64,000 nt of DNA, taken from Corynebacterium flavescens. GTDB lineage: Bacteria; Actinomycetota; Actinomycetes; Mycobacteriales; Mycobacteriaceae. The notes beneath the pieces were generated by a model. It ran no database searches and was not told the DNA's origin. It worked only from the letters and a program-made list of their open reading frames with translations. Position 1 is the first letter of the stretch. Each line of letters opens with the position of its first letter. The position numbers and the translations under genes are program-made. Shown in pieces: positions 50,485 through 60,790 of this stretch. The stretch covers positions 62,001 through 126,000 of the forward strand of contig NZ_VXKK01000033.1 in assembly GCF_008693105.1 (NCBI RefSeq). The letters run 5' to 3'.

Positions 50485-51888
50485 TTAGAGTTGCAAGTCA
50501 CCGAGAGCTTGGAAGTCTTCGGTCATATCGCGCAGGCGTTGATAGCGCTGCACTGGCAGTGGATCGTGGTCCCCGGTATAGACCGTGGTCCCGGCTGCGC
50601 TCCACTGCGGCGGGGTGGCAGAACCGCTCAGTGCCCACGCTGCCTGGCGAGCTGCGCCCAGAGCAACGTATTCGCTCGGCTCTGGGACCACCACGTCCAC
50701 GCCGAAGATCTGCGGCGCGATGATCCGCATAGCCTCGCTCTTGGCCGCCCCGCCGATGAGCAAGACACGCTTGGCCGGGGAGCCGGTGACCCGCTCGATG
50801 GTCTCGACGGCATCAAACATAGAGCACAAGAGCCCCTCGACCACTGCCCTCGCGATGTCGGCGCGAGTGGTGTCAGTGCGCAGTCCCGAGAACATGCCGG
50901 TCGCGTTCGGGCGGTTGGGCGTTCTTTCCCCATCGAAATAAGGCAAGAGTGTCACACCGTTCGCTCCGGGAGGAGCCGCCAGTGCCAGCTCAGATAGCCC
51001 GGAGTGGTCAACGCCCAAGAGCATGGCTGCGAAATCAAGGACCTTCGCACCATTAAGAGTGCAGGCCAGAGGCAAGTACTTTCCGCTCGCATCGCAAAAG
51101 CCGGTGACAAGACCGGAAGGATCAGCGACCGCGTGATCACTAATCGCGCTGGCCACACCCGAGGTCCCCACCGAGACGCACACGTCGCCCGGCTGCAGGT
51201 CAAGCCCCAGCGCCGCCGCCATGTTATCGCCTGTACCTGCGGCAATGGCGGCCCCGGAGGCCGTGGTGCCCACGATCTCATTGGGCTCTGCCACCCGCGG
51301 GAGGGTTACCTCGTGGCCGAGATACTGCGCGGCTAGTTGCGGGAGGAACTTGCGCTGCCACGGGCAGTAGTAGCCGGTGCCAGAGGCATCGCCATGATCC
51401 GTCGTCAATTCTTTTCTTCCGCCCAGCTGCCAAGTCAGGTAGTCGTGGGGCAAGACTACAGCCGCTGTCCTGGCGGCATTGTCAGGCTCGTTGTCGCGCA
51501 TCCACCGCAACTTCGTGCCGGTAATGGAGGCCACCAGCACCGAACCGGTCAGGCTGGCGCTCTCGGCAGGTCCGCCCAACTCCTCAACCAGCTGCGCAGC
51601 CTGCGGTGCCGAGGAAGTGTCATTCCACAACATCGCGTCACGGATCACCTCGCCCCGTGCGTCGAGGGGGACCATGCCGTGTTGTTGTCCCGCAACCGAG
51701 ACGGCATCCGCCTGCTCGATGAGGCCGGCCGTAGCCCGGTCCATCGCTGAAATCCACGCTGCGGGATCCACTTGGGTGCCTGCCGGGTGGGTGCTGCGGC
51801 CCTCGTCTACAATCCGGCCAGTGGCGGCGTCGACAAGCAGGGCTTTGCATGACTGCGTCGAGGAATCGATGCCAAGTACATAGGTCAT
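50485..51888 (-). CDS. xylB: Xylulokinase (FGGY family)
   Basis: Phosphorylates D-xylulose to D-xylulose 5-phosphate. 467 residues. The N-terminal phosphate-1 loop VLGIDSSTQSCKALLV, the substrate block AGQQHGMV, the GTGDNMAAALGLDLQPGD block, and the adenosine motif VLLIGGAAKSEA are visible. The SD is weak (GAAAG). It is downstream of the DeoR regulator and, with the dehydrogenase across the divergent region, completes a D-arabitol to xylulose 5-phosphate route. Confidence 0.93.
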   Translation of the reverse strand: MTYVLGIDSSTQSCKALLVDAATGRIVDEGRSTHPAGTQVDPAAWISAMDRATAGLIEQADAVSVAGQQHGMVPLDARGEVIRDAMLWNDTSSAPQAAQLVEELGGPAESASLTGSVLVASITGTKLRWMRDNEPDNAARTAAVVLPHDYLTWQLGGRKELTTDHGDASGTGYYCPWQRKFLPQLAAQYLGHEVTLPRVAEPNEIVGTTASGAAIAAGTGDNMAAALGLDLQPGDVCVSVGTSGVASAISDHAVADPSGLVTGFCDASGKYLPLACTLNGAKVLDFAAMLLGVDHSGLSELALAAPPGANGVTLLPYFDGERTPNRPNATGMFSGLRTDTTRADIARAVVEGLLCSMFDAVETIERVTGSPAKRVLLIGGAAKSEAMRIIAPQIFGVDVVVPEPSEYVALGAARQAAWALSGSATPPQWSAAGTTVYTGDHDPLPVQRYQRLRDMTEDFQALGDLQL

Positions 51889-51932
51889 TGCTGTGCTTTC
51901 TTTTATTTGATTTCAGAATCTATTTCGGAACG

Positions 51933-52766
51933 CTATTTAAGGATTGCGGCGGTAGGCAGTGTCGGTTCAGGAGCCGGGGTATCCACAAGGTGAATCCTTG
52001 CACCCGATTCACGCAGCTGCTCGCTCTGGGCGGTGCTCAGGTTGGAGTCGATCACAATGTCATCGAAGCTCGCTAGGCTCGCCACGAAGTGCATGCCGAA
52101 GTTAAGAAACTTCGAGGAATCTACGACCAGGATCTTGCGCGTGCCGAGTTTAACGAAGGAAGCCTTCGTAATCGCCGCGTCCTCATCTGGGTGATAGATG
52201 CCTGTGCCGTTGATGCAAGTGGTGGACACGACAGTCACCGAAGCGTGCAGACGGTCCACGGCTCGGCACGTTGCGGTACCTAAGAAAGAATCTGTGGCGG
52301 CGACGTAGCGCCCGCCCACGCCGGTGAGCACCAAGTGCGGAGTGGACTTACTCACCACCGTCATGAGCTTGAGGGAATGTGTGATGATTCCAGAAGGCTG
52401 GGCCGCTAGAACGAAGGGCAAGCAGGCCTCGACTGTGGTGGAATCATCGAGCGCAACGACATCACCCTTACCTATGAGAGTTCCCACTTCCTGAGCCAAC
52501 GCGCTCTTAACCGCCGTGTTGGTGGCGCGCCTGATAACGACATCGCGCTCAGTGAACTCCTCCTCGATGGCACGTGCTCCCCCGCGGATACGCTCGAGCT
52601 TCCCGGCTTCCGCCAACTGCTCCAAGTCACGGTGAATGGTCATGGGACTTACCCCAAAGTGCCGCGCCAACTCCTCAGTGCGGGCATGACGCTCGACGCG
52701 AATCCTGTCCAGAATCTCTGCCCTGCGCGAGTCCACGCCCAAGCGCGTTTCTGCCGCATCGTCCAT
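51933..52766 (-). CDS. DeoR family regulator of the pentitol cluster (AtlR-like)
   Basis: 277 residues. N-terminal DeoR helix-turn-helix (EELARHFGVSPMTIHRDLEQLAEAGKLERIRGGA) and a C-terminal sugar-phosphate isomerase-like sensor domain (VALDDSTTVEACLP, LGTRKILVVDSSKF). ATG at 52766 has AGGAGG 7-8 nt upstream. It resembles C. glutamicum AtlR, repressor of arabitol genes, by family and by its neighbours. It is followed 44 bp later by xylB, and is divergent from the transporter-dehydrogenase pair, so it likely controls both directions. Confidence 0.85.
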   Translation of the reverse strand: MDDAAETRLGVDSRRAEILDRIRVERHARTEELARHFGVSPMTIHRDLEQLAEAGKLERIRGGARAIEEEFTERDVVIRRATNTAVKSALAQEVGTLIGKGDVVALDDSTTVEACLPFVLAAQPSGIITHSLKLMTVVSKSTPHLVLTGVGGRYVAATDSFLGTATCRAVDRLHASVTVVSTTCINGTGIYHPDEDAAITKASFVKLGTRKILVVDSSKFLNFGMHFVASLASFDDIVIDSNLSTAQSEQLRESGARIHLVDTPAPEPTLPTAAILK

Positions 52767-53184
52767 GGGGAGCACCTCCTTGACCTCGTCTGCACAGTGT
52801 TAGTTGCTTCTGTTAGTTGTTTCTTGTTTTTCAATCCAACTTTTCAATGCCAGCGTGAAACTGCGCCGGTTTTTAACAAAAATATCACATATATCCGGGA
52901 ATGAATGAGAAATTCCTTGTTAAACGGGCCCAGTCCCCATGCGCGCGCCTCGACGAGGGGTAGTTAATCACACATAGTCAACATCATTTCACGTAAATAT
53001 GTTGACTTCTGTTATTTTGGTGTTAGTTTATGAAATGTAGCTCACATCGCTTGACATACTAACAAGATTTCACATAATTCATCGTTCACGTATTCCTTGG
53101 GCCCGGGTGCTCTCTAGGTGCCTCCTCCGCATGTGACGCATGAACTCACACAAGCATTCGACTCTAGAAACGGAGTTCCTCCTC
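52767..53184. promoter_or_regulatory. Divergent regulatory region of the arabitol cluster
   Basis: 418 bp without a gene. It contains several TGTTAGT heptamers: two direct copies about 13 bp apart near 52797-52817, one near 53022-53030, and one reversed (ACTAACA near 53058-53064), plus a 9-bp inverted repeat at 52976-53007. These are candidate DeoR-type operator repeats. Confidence 0.5.
52976..53007. promoter_or_regulatory. 9-bp perfect inverted repeat in the arabitol regulatory region
   Basis: AGTCAACAT (52976-52984) and ATGTTGACT (52999-53007) are separated by 14 bp, putting their centres 23 bp apart, two helical turns. Candidate operator for the DeoR regulator. Confidence 0.5.
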
Positions 53185-54543
53185 ATGGCGCACGATGTCG
53201 CACCTCCCGAAACTCTGATAGAACGGATGGGCCTACCACGCCCCCTCCTGTGGGGCTTTATCGGCCTCGCGATCTTCATGATCGGCGACGGCGTGGAAAC
53301 CAATATCCTCGAGCCCTTCCTCTCCGGCGAGCACGGTTTCACCGTCTCCTCGGTGGGCACCCTCGTTACCGTCTACGGTGTCGCCGTGGCGGCGGCCGCC
53401 TTCTTTGCAGCAGCGCTCTCAGATCTCTGGGGCCCACGCAAAGTCATGATGCTCGGCGCGAGCATCTGGGTGGTATTTGAATTGCTCTTCCTGCTCGTGG
53501 CGCTCACCACGAGCAACACCGTCCTCGTGTTCCTGTGCTACGGACTCCGCGGCTTTGGCTACCCGCTCTTTGCCTATGGATTCCTCGTGTGGATTACAGC
53601 CGTCTCCCCCGCCGCCAAGCTAGGCACGGGCACCGGTTGGTTCTACGTCGCATTCTCCGCAGGTCTCCCCACTTTGGGCGCGCTCACAGCGACAATCTCG
53701 ATGTCCCTATTTAACCTCGACTTCTACGAGACGCTCTGGCTCTCGCTGGTGCTCGTCATCATTGGTGCTCTCTGCGCTTTAATCGGCGTCAAAGAACGCA
53801 TCGGCCGCGCGCCCCTGGTGGAAAACTCCGAAGATGTCGCCGCCACTCTCGGAGCCTCCTTCCGGCTCTTAGCCCGGGATCGTCGCGCTCGCTTCGTCGC
53901 CTACATCCGCACCATTAACTCCATCCCCACCTATGCCATGGCCGTGTTCTTCCCGGTGTACTTCACCGAACGCCTCGACTGGCCGCTGGCATGGTTCCTT
54001 ATTCTGACCACCGTCATCTACGCCGTGAACCTTCCCTTCAACCCGCTCTACGGACGCGTGGGAGATAAGCTCGGCTGGTCCAAGACCGTCGTCTGGGCAG
54101 GCTGTCTTGCCTGCGCCGTGACCTTGTCACTGGTGTACTTCGTCCCCATGATTTCCGTCGGCCTCGGTTTGCCCGATGGCGTCGGCTTCGCCCTCACCCT
54201 GGTCTGCGGCGCGCTCTTCGGCATCTCCTTGGCCGGATTCGTTCCACTGTCTCCCATCGCGGTATCCCTCAACCCCTCTCGCCCCGGCGCTGCCATGGCC
54301 GCATACAACCTGGGCGTGGGTGGCGCTGTCGCCGCAGGCCCCGCACTGGTGGCAATCTTCTACCCGCTCGTGGGAGCAACTGGCCTCATCTGCATCTTCG
54401 TCGGCCTCTTCCTCCTCGCCGCGTTGATGACGCGCTCGCTACGCGGGACCCAGCCAGGCTTCGACGGCGTTCCCGCGCTCAGCGTCAAGGAGACCTTCGA
54501 GGAGGCTGCCGCACGCGACGAGGTCAAAGACCCGTCCCGGTAG
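53185..54543 (+). CDS. rbtT: MFS transporter (RbtT-like, probable pentitol uptake)
   Basis: 452 residues with about twelve helices. IFMIGDGVETNILEPFLS, ALSDLWGPRKVMM (MFS signature) and a second half of similar layout match the ribitol/arabitol transporter group (RbtT/DalT). ATG at 53185 has GGAG 9 nt upstream; an ATG at 53140 is also in frame. It is followed 93 bp later by the dehydrogenase, in one operon. The exact polyol is inferred. Confidence 0.8.
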   Translation: MAHDVAPPETLIERMGLPRPLLWGFIGLAIFMIGDGVETNILEPFLSGEHGFTVSSVGTLVTVYGVAVAAAAFFAAALSDLWGPRKVMMLGASIWVVFELLFLLVALTTSNTVLVFLCYGLRGFGYPLFAYGFLVWITAVSPAAKLGTGTGWFYVAFSAGLPTLGALTATISMSLFNLDFYETLWLSLVLVIIGALCALIGVKERIGRAPLVENSEDVAATLGASFRLLARDRRARFVAYIRTINSIPTYAMAVFFPVYFTERLDWPLAWFLILTTVIYAVNLPFNPLYGRVGDKLGWSKTVVWAGCLACAVTLSLVYFVPMISVGLGLPDGVGFALTLVCGALFGISLAGFVPLSPIAVSLNPSRPGAAMAAYNLGVGGAVAAGPALVAIFYPLVGATGLICIFVGLFLLAALMTRSLRGTQPGFDGVPALSVKETFEEAAARDEVKDPSR

Positions 54544-54636
54544 CCTAACCTGCCCCCTCCGACCTCATAACTCAAGTCCCGAAGTCTAGTTCTGAAACCT
54601 GTTTCTGTACCTTCCGCAAAGGAGAACTCCCACCCC

Positions 54637-56148
54637 ATGTCCACTATCCATCTATCCAATTCTGCTCTCGACACCATCGCCCGAGACACTGACGTGCACG
54701 TTCCCGGCTACGATCGCTCAGCCATAAAGCCCGGAATCGTCCACTTCGGTGTGGGTGGCTTCCACCGTGCCCACCAAGCGCTCTACATTGACCGCCTCCT
54801 GCGGCAGGGTGAGGCCTTCGACTTTGGGATCGTGGGAATGGGCGTCATGCCTTCCGACGCCCGCATGCGCGACGCACTGCACTCCCAGGACTGCCTCTAC
54901 ACGCTCACCGAAAAGTCTCCCGATGGCACCCTCAACTCCCGCATCATCGGCTCCATCATTGACTATGTCTTCGCTCCCGACAATCCGGCGGCGGCGGTCT
55001 CCGTACTGGCACGCGAGTCCACCAAAATTGTCTCGCTCACGGTCACCGAGGGCGGGTACAACTTCGACCACGTCAAGGGAGAATTCGACTTCACAAACGA
55101 GCGCGTCGCCGCCGATATAGCAGAGCTCAAGGAAGGACGCACCGAGAGTCTGCGCACCTTCTACGGCCTTATCACCGCTGGCCTGATTGCCAGGCGAGCC
55201 AGCGCTCAAAAACCCTTTACCGTCATGTCTTGTGACAATATCCAGGGCAACGGGGAGATGGCCCACCGCATGTTCCTCGCTTTCGCCGGTGCGGTTGATG
55301 CCGAACTCGCGCAATGGATCGACGCGGAGGTATCTTTCCCCAACTCCATGGTTGATCGCATCACTCCCGAAACCACGGACGCAGAAAGGGAAGAAATCAA
55401 AAGCGCCTACGGCTACGTCGATGAATGGCCGGTCGTATGCGAGGACTTCCTACAGTGGGTTCTTGAGGACAACTTTGTCGACGGGCGTCCGCCCCACGCC
55501 GATGCCGGCGTCGAGATGGTCACGGACGTTGTTCCCTATGAGCTGATGAAGCTCCGCCTGCTCAACGCCTCTCACCAGGGCCTGTGCTACTTCGGATACT
55601 TGGCGGGCCACCGCCTCGTCCACGATGTCATGGCGGATCGGCGCTTCGCTGACTTCCTGCTGGCGTACATGGAACGCGAGGGAACCCCCTCCCTGCGTCC
55701 GCTGCCGGGAGTAGACCTCGACGCCTATCGCCGGGAACTCATCGCACGTTTTGGCAACGCGGCGGTCAAAGACACGGTCGCACGCCTGTGCGCCGAGTCC
55801 TCGGATCGCATTCCCAAGTGGCTACTCCCCGTGGTTCGAGAGAACCTCGCCAGCGGTGTGGCCCCAGTTACTCTATCCGCGGCCATCGTCGCCTCTTGGG
55901 CGCGCTACGCGGAAGGGGTCGATGAAGATGGCGAGCCCATCGCGATAAATGATCGGATGGCACAACGCCTGCAGGAATCTGCCTCACACAACCGCGAGGA
56001 TACTCTCGCTTTCCTGCGCGACCGTGAGGTCTTTGGTGACCTCATCGACGAGCCGGAGTTCACGAGCGAATACGCCCGCATCCTGACCCTGCTCCACGAG
56101 CGCGGCGCGGAGGATACCCTCGACACGCTGCTCGCGGAGCTAGTTTAG
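54637..56148 (+). CDS. mtlD: Mannitol/D-arabitol 2-dehydrogenase
   Basis: NAD-dependent long-chain polyol dehydrogenase, 503 residues. VHFGVGGFHRAHQALYID is the N-terminal nucleotide-binding block; the catalytic lysine lies in the MKLRLLNASHQGL block; EWPVVCEDFLQWVLED is a further family block. In C. glutamicum MtlD oxidises mannitol to fructose and D-arabitol to D-xylulose; the latter would feed XylB next door. AAAGGAG lies about 12 nt before the ATG. Ends 31 bp before repeat copy 2. Confidence 0.9.
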   Translation: MSTIHLSNSALDTIARDTDVHVPGYDRSAIKPGIVHFGVGGFHRAHQALYIDRLLRQGEAFDFGIVGMGVMPSDARMRDALHSQDCLYTLTEKSPDGTLNSRIIGSIIDYVFAPDNPAAAVSVLARESTKIVSLTVTEGGYNFDHVKGEFDFTNERVAADIAELKEGRTESLRTFYGLITAGLIARRASAQKPFTVMSCDNIQGNGEMAHRMFLAFAGAVDAELAQWIDAEVSFPNSMVDRITPETTDAEREEIKSAYGYVDEWPVVCEDFLQWVLEDNFVDGRPPHADAGVEMVTDVVPYELMKLRLLNASHQGLCYFGYLAGHRLVHDVMADRRFADFLLAYMEREGTPSLRPLPGVDLDAYRRELIARFGNAAVKDTVARLCAESSDRIPKWLLPVVRENLASGVAPVTLSAAIVASWARYAEGVDEDGEPIAINDRMAQRLQESASHNREDTLAFLRDREVFGDLIDEPEFTSEYARILTLLHERGAEDTLDTLLAELV

Positions 56149-56383
56149 CCTGCCTGGGTCTTTCTCTAGGGGCTTTTCCGCTTTTAGAATGCATTGGTTT
56201 TGTTGGTCGGTTGTCCTCCGCTTGGGCCTGATCCTTCAGGATAGGCCGGATGGCCTTGCTCCCGCACTGCCTAATTCTGGCGAGGCGGCCCGCCTGTGGA
56301 TAACCGGGGCGGTGCGGGTGAGTTATCCACAGTTTTCCTTGTTCGGTGCGGGTTGGGGATTGTCGTACCGCGTGGCGGTGTCT

Positions 56384-56389
56384 TAGCGT
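56384..56389 (+). promoter_or_regulatory. -10 box of HNH gene copy 2
   Basis: TAGCGT followed by 7 nt and the ATG at 56397, as in copy 1. Confidence 0.5.
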
Positions 56390-56396
56390 GGCGGTC

Positions 56397-57404
56397 ATGG
56401 GCTTGCAGGAGTACTTCGCACAACTTAGCCGAGGTGTTGACCTCGTTGCTGAGTGCTCGGGGCTATCCGCGGCGGACCTTGAAAAGATGGGGGCTAGCGC
56501 GCAGGATGCCGCCGAGCTTATAAGCCTGCACACCATCTACTTCGGCCCCACACCCTATACCGGCAAGCAACGCTCGGCCGTTAACTCTGCTCGGCGTACC
56601 GGGCACACTCTGAGTACCCTGCGCCAGATCGAATCCTTTACCCGCCGCATTACAGGGAAACTGGATGCGTGGAACCTGCGGTTGGAACTATGCGCCACGC
56701 CAAGCGAGCAGGTTACTGCGGTAGCCAGGCGCCGGCTGCGCGAGATGCGTGTCCCCCGCACGTATTGCGAGCGCGCGATGCTACGCCAACACCCCAACGG
56801 GCTAGCTACCTTGACAGTGACCGGCAATGGGTTAGATATGGCAGATGCCTTCCGAACCATCGACCAGCAGCATCCGGGTAAGAGTTTTATCGCCCGCATG
56901 CTCGGCAAGGCAGACGGGGCCCCGGCTGGGCGTACTCGTGTGACGACCATGGCAGTCCTCCAGTTGGAGGACTACGGGAAGCTTGTACGCCGCGAGCGCG
57001 ATGATGTGATGATACGCACCACCAGTGGGACTGTTATCACCGGCGCGCAGCTTGTAGAGCGTGCCTGTGCTAACGAGGGTCTTATTACGGTGATAAGTCG
57101 GGCGCAGGGGCCGGTGGACTTATACCGCTTTGAGCGCTTCGCCTCAACAAAGCAGCGCACAATGCTCGCAGCAGAGCACCCCACGTGCGCGTGGCCGGGC
57201 TGTAACACCCCGGCAGAGCGGGGCCAGTTCCACCATCTCACGCCGTGGAAGCACGGCGGGGAGACTAACGTTGCCAACCTGGTGACCTTGTGCAACTACC
57301 ACAACGGGGTTAATGAGGATGATCCGAATGCGCCACCACAGCGCGGGCGCCTTACCCGCCAAGGCGGGACAATAGTCTGGCAACCCCCGCACACCAGCCG
57401 TTAG
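56397..57404 (+). CDS. DUF222/HNH endonuclease domain protein, copy 2
   Basis: 335 residues, the same length as copy 1. The HNH zinc and metal motifs are intact (CAWPGC, FHHLTPWKHGG, NLVTLCNYHN). It differs from copy 1 at 15 positions, including S-to-K within TPWxHGG, K-to-N after CAWPGC, and several in the linker region; residues 1-127 are identical. Both copies look functional. It has its own leaderless promoter and lies between the dehydrogenase gene and ileS. Confidence 0.85.
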   Translation: MGLQEYFAQLSRGVDLVAECSGLSAADLEKMGASAQDAAELISLHTIYFGPTPYTGKQRSAVNSARRTGHTLSTLRQIESFTRRITGKLDAWNLRLELCATPSEQVTAVARRRLREMRVPRTYCERAMLRQHPNGLATLTVTGNGLDMADAFRTIDQQHPGKSFIARMLGKADGAPAGRTRVTTMAVLQLEDYGKLVRRERDDVMIRTTSGTVITGAQLVERACANEGLITVISRAQGPVDLYRFERFASTKQRTMLAAEHPTCAWPGCNTPAERGQFHHLTPWKHGGETNVANLVTLCNYHNGVNEDDPNAPPQRGRLTRQGGTIVWQPPHTSR

Positions 57405-57604
57405 GACAACACCGCCTAACGGCGACTTCCGGCACCCCAAAAACAAACCCAGCCGGCCAAGCACCAACAATGGTCAAGACTGTGACTGTGCGGTGGAGAT
57501 GGTCTCGGAAAATACCGGCAAGGGACTCGCGTTTAGCCTGCCACTCCCACCACTCAGTCTTAACCGGAAGAACCTCTCAAGGCCCTTGGTTGGGAGCCCT
57601 GAGC

Positions 57605-60600
57605 CTAGTTCTTGGACACGGTGGCGCTCACGCCCTCGACCACGTCGTGAGCCTCCCCGGCGGGGAGTTCGTCCGTGATAAATAGCTCCGTGGCTAGGAC
57701 CTCGCTGGCGATGTGATCACTAAAGCGCTGCGCCCACTCCAACTTCTCTGCTGGGACTGCCAAGACAACCCGGATGCGATCCGAGACTTCGAGTCCCGAG
57801 GCCTTGCGGGCGTCCTGGAGCCCACGGATGACGTCGGCAGCCCAGCCCTCGGCCTCGAGTTCCTCAGTGACCGTGGTGTCTAGGACCACAAGTCCCTCGA
57901 GATTCTCGATGCGTGCGGTGGAATCCGGGTCTGCTGCCTTGAGGCGCTCCGTGTACTCGTCGGGGCTGAGCACAATATCGCCGTCGACAAGCACGTCGGA
58001 GCCTTGGCGCACATAATTGCCAGCCTTGAGATTCTTGATGGCACGCTGTACGTCCCTACCCAAACGCGGACCGGCAACCTTGGCGTTGCAGACCACATCG
58101 AAGGTGCCTGCCGCACTCACATCATCGGTGAGGACGACATCCTTGACGTTGACCTCATCACGAATGATGTCCTTGAAATCCGCCAGCTGAGCAGAGCCAG
58201 CCATCGCCACAGTGAGCTTGGGAAGCGGCAGACGGTTGCGCAGCTTATTAGCCTTGCGCACCGAAGACGCAGCCGAAGCTACAGCGCGAGTCGCATCCAT
58301 CGAGGCCACTAGTTCTGCGTCGGCGGGGTAATCGGATGCCTGCGGATAGTCCGTCAAGTGTACGGAGCGATCCCCCGTCAGTCCGCGGTAGATGACCTCG
58401 GAGATATGCGGGAGCAGCGGCGCAACCACGCGGGTTACGGTCTCTAGAACCGTGTACAGGGTGTTGAAAGCCTCCGGATACTCTTCATCGCCAGCCCAGA
58501 AACGCTCGCGAGAGCGACGTACGTACCAGTTCGTCAGAGCATCGGCGAAAAGGCGCACCTCCTCCGTCGCGGTGGCAATGTCAGTGTTGGCAAGTGCCGC
58601 ATTGACGCTTTCCACCAAGTCATGCACCTTGGCCAGGATGTAGCGGTCAAGCACATTGGTCGAGCTGGTATCGAACTTCGCCTCCTTTCCGGCATAGAGC
58701 TGCAGGAAGGTATATGCATTCCATATGGGCAAGATGGCATGACGCACGCCCTCTCGGATGCCCTGCTCGGTGACGATGAGGTTACCGCCGCGCAGGATGG
58801 GTGAGGACATGAGGAACCAACGCATAGCGTCAGAACCGTCCCGGTCGAAGACCTCGTTGACGTTGGGGTAATTGCCCTTCGACTTCGACATCTTCAGCCC
58901 GTCATTGCCCAAGACGATGCCGTGAGCCACGACCTTCTTGTAGGCCGGACGGTCAAAGAGCGCCGTGGAGAGAACGTGCATGACGTAGAACCATCCACGA
59001 GTCTGCCCGGAATACTCGACAATGAAGTCTGCCGGCGAGTGAGTCTCGAACCACTCCTTATTCTCAAAGGGGTAGTGCTTCTGCGCAAAGGGCATGGAAC
59101 CAGACTCGAACCAGCAGTCGAGCACGTCAGGCACGCGCACCATCATGGACTGGCCCGTGGGATCGTCCGGGTTCGGACGTGTGAGCTCGTCGATGTAAGG
59201 ACGGTGCAGGCTCGTGGGGCGGGTGCCGAAGTCACGCGCCAGCTCGTCAAGAGAACCGTAGACGTCCACGCGGGGATAATCCGGGTTATCAGATACCCAC
59301 GCCGGGATCGGCGCTCCCCAGTAGCGAGTGCGGGAGATGTTCCAGTCACGGGCGCCCTCGAGCCACTTGCCAAACTGTCCATCGCGGATGTGGTCAGGCA
59401 GCCATTCGATTTCCTCATGGTTGAGCTCCACCATGCGGTCACGGAACTCCGAGACCTTAACAAACCACGCAGGCAGCGCCTTGTAGATGAGCGGCTCGCC
59501 TGAGCGCCAAGAGTGCGGATAAGAGTGCTCTATGGTGACGTGACGAAGGACGCGACCGGCAGCCTTGAGATCCTTGATGATGTTCTTGTTGGCACCAAAG
59601 ACTAGCTGGCCGGCGTAAGGAGGTACCTGGGAGGTGAACTTACCATCCTCGTCGACGGGGATCACCAGCTCGATTCCGTACTTGTTGCAGCTACTCATAT
59701 CGTCTTCACCAAAAGCCGGGGCCTGGTGAACAACACCGGTGCCGTCCTCGGTGGTGACATAGTCTGCTTCGATGATCTGGTAGCCGTTCTTCAGATCCGG
59801 GAAGAAGTCGAAGATTGGCTGGTAGCGGAAGCCAGCGAGCTCAGAACCCTTGAAAGTAGCAAGAACCGGCGCGTCTTTGCCCAGCTCCTTGGCATAGGCC
59901 CCACGCAGGGCATCTGCCAGAATCAGAGTCTTTCCGGCGAAAGCGCCCTCAGCGGTGACCTGGACCAGAACATAATCAATGTCAGGATTAACGGCCAAAG
60001 CCGAGTTGGATGGCAGCGTCCACGGCGTGGTGGTCCACGCGATGAAGTCGGCCTCACCAAGCTCAGGGTGCTCAGCCAACGTAGTCTCCGCTGCAGTCCC
60101 CGGCAATGCGCCAACGACCGGGAAGGTCACCGTGAGAGTCGGATCCTGACGCATTTTATAAGAGTCATCGAGACGCGTTTCCTGATTAGACAGCGAGGTA
60201 TGCTCTGCCCAAGAATAAGGAAGAACCCTAAATCCCTGGTAGATAAGGCCCTTGTCGTAGAGTTCCTTGAAAGCCCACATGACCGATTCCATGTAGTCAA
60301 GGTCCATGGTCTTATAACCGTTGTCGAAGTCTACCCAGCGCGCCTGGCGCGTGACGTAGTCTTTCCACTCATCGGTATATTCCAGCACGGACTTGGCGCA
60401 GTACTCGTTGAACTTGGCCAGACCCATCTCCTCAATCTGAGCCTTGTCGGTGATGCCTAGCTGCTTCTCCGCCTCTAGCTCAGCAGGAAGACCGTGGGTA
60501 TCCCAGCCGAATACTCGCGGCACATAATTGCCCGCCATGGTGCGATAGCGCGGAACGATGTCCTTGACATAGCCGGTAAGCAGGTGACCATAGTGCGGCA

Positions 60601-60790
60601 AACCATTAGCAAAAGGCGGGCCATCGTAGAAGATGTACTCCGGGCAATCCTCAGTCCTGGCCAAGGAAGCCTTGAAAGTGTCATCGTCCTTCCAGAACTT
60701 CTGAACCTGCTCTTCCATATCCGGGAAACGGTGGGAACCGCCTGTCATGTCGACCTTGGGATACACCCCGCCCACGTTGTTTACGCTCAT
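57605..60790 (-). CDS. ileS: Isoleucyl-tRNA synthetase
   Basis: Charges tRNA-Ile. About 1061 residues from the ATG at 60790. The HIGH motif is [14 protein letters not shown] and the KMSKS motif is [12 protein letters not shown]; the CP1 editing domain lies between. Eukaryote-like IleS of actinobacteria. The start at 60790 ([15 protein letters not shown]) matches the C. glutamicum N-terminus and abuts a leader hairpin; GAAGGA is 12 nt upstream. An in-frame ATG at 60817 would add nine residues. A T-box riboswitch precedes the gene. Confidence 0.95.
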   Translation of the reverse strand: MSVNNVGGVYPKVDMTGGSHRFPDMEEQVQKFWKDDDTFKASLARTEDCPEYIFYDGPPFANGLPHYGHLLTGYVKDIVPRYRTMAGNYVPRVFGWDTHGLPAELEAEKQLGITDKAQIEEMGLAKFNEYCAKSVLEYTDEWKDYVTRQARWVDFDNGYKTMDLDYMESVMWAFKELYDKGLIYQGFRVLPYSWAEHTSLSNQETRLDDSYKMRQDPTLTVTFPVVGALPGTAAETTLAEHPELGEADFIAWTTTPWTLPSNSALAVNPDIDYVLVQVTAEGAFAGKTLILADALRGAYAKELGKDAPVLATFKGSELAGFRYQPIFDFFPDLKNGYQIIEADYVTTEDGTGVVHQAPAFGEDDMSSCNKYGIELVIPVDEDGKFTSQVPPYAGQLVFGANKNIIKDLKAAGRVLRHVTIEHSYPHSWRSGEPLIYKALPAWFVKVSEFRDRMVELNHEEIEWLPDHIRDGQFGKWLEGARDWNISRTRYWGAPIPAWVSDNPDYPRVDVYGSLDELARDFGTRPTSLHRPYIDELTRPNPDDPTGQSMMVRVPDVLDCWFESGSMPFAQKHYPFENKEWFETHSPADFIVEYSGQTRGWFYVMHVLSTALFDRPAYKKVVAHGIVLGNDGLKMSKSKGNYPNVNEVFDRDGSDAMRWFLMSSPILRGGNLIVTEQGIREGVRHAILPIWNAYTFLQLYAGKEAKFDTSSTNVLDRYILAKVHDLVESVNAALANTDIATATEEVRLFADALTNWYVRRSRERFWAGDEEYPEAFNTLYTVLETVTRVVAPLLPHISEVIYRGLTGDRSVHLTDYPQASDYPADAELVASMDATRAVASAASSVRKANKLRNRLPLPKLTVAMAGSAQLADFKDIIRDEVNVKDVVLTDDVSAAGTFDVVCNAKVAGPRLGRDVQRAIKNLKAGNYVRQGSDVLVDGDIVLSPDEYTERLKAADPDSTARIENLEGLVVLDTTVTEELEAEGWAADVIRGLQDARKASGLEVSDRIRVVLAVPAEKLEWAQRFSDHIASEVLATELFITDELPAGEAHDVVEGVSATVSKN

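Larger units (their letters stand above)
56179..57453 (+). repeat. Right copy of a 1.26-kb inverted repeat (HNH gene)
   Basis: Inverted relative to 43681-44940. Shared landmarks include the TGCATTG block upstream, the AGGATAGGCCGGATGGCCTT block and CACCCCAAAAAC downstream. Confidence 0.92.

Noticed and set aside
52981-53070. GlxR/CRP-type sites near the arabitol genes.
   Set aside because: TCACA half-sites occur but no TGTGA partner at the right spacing.
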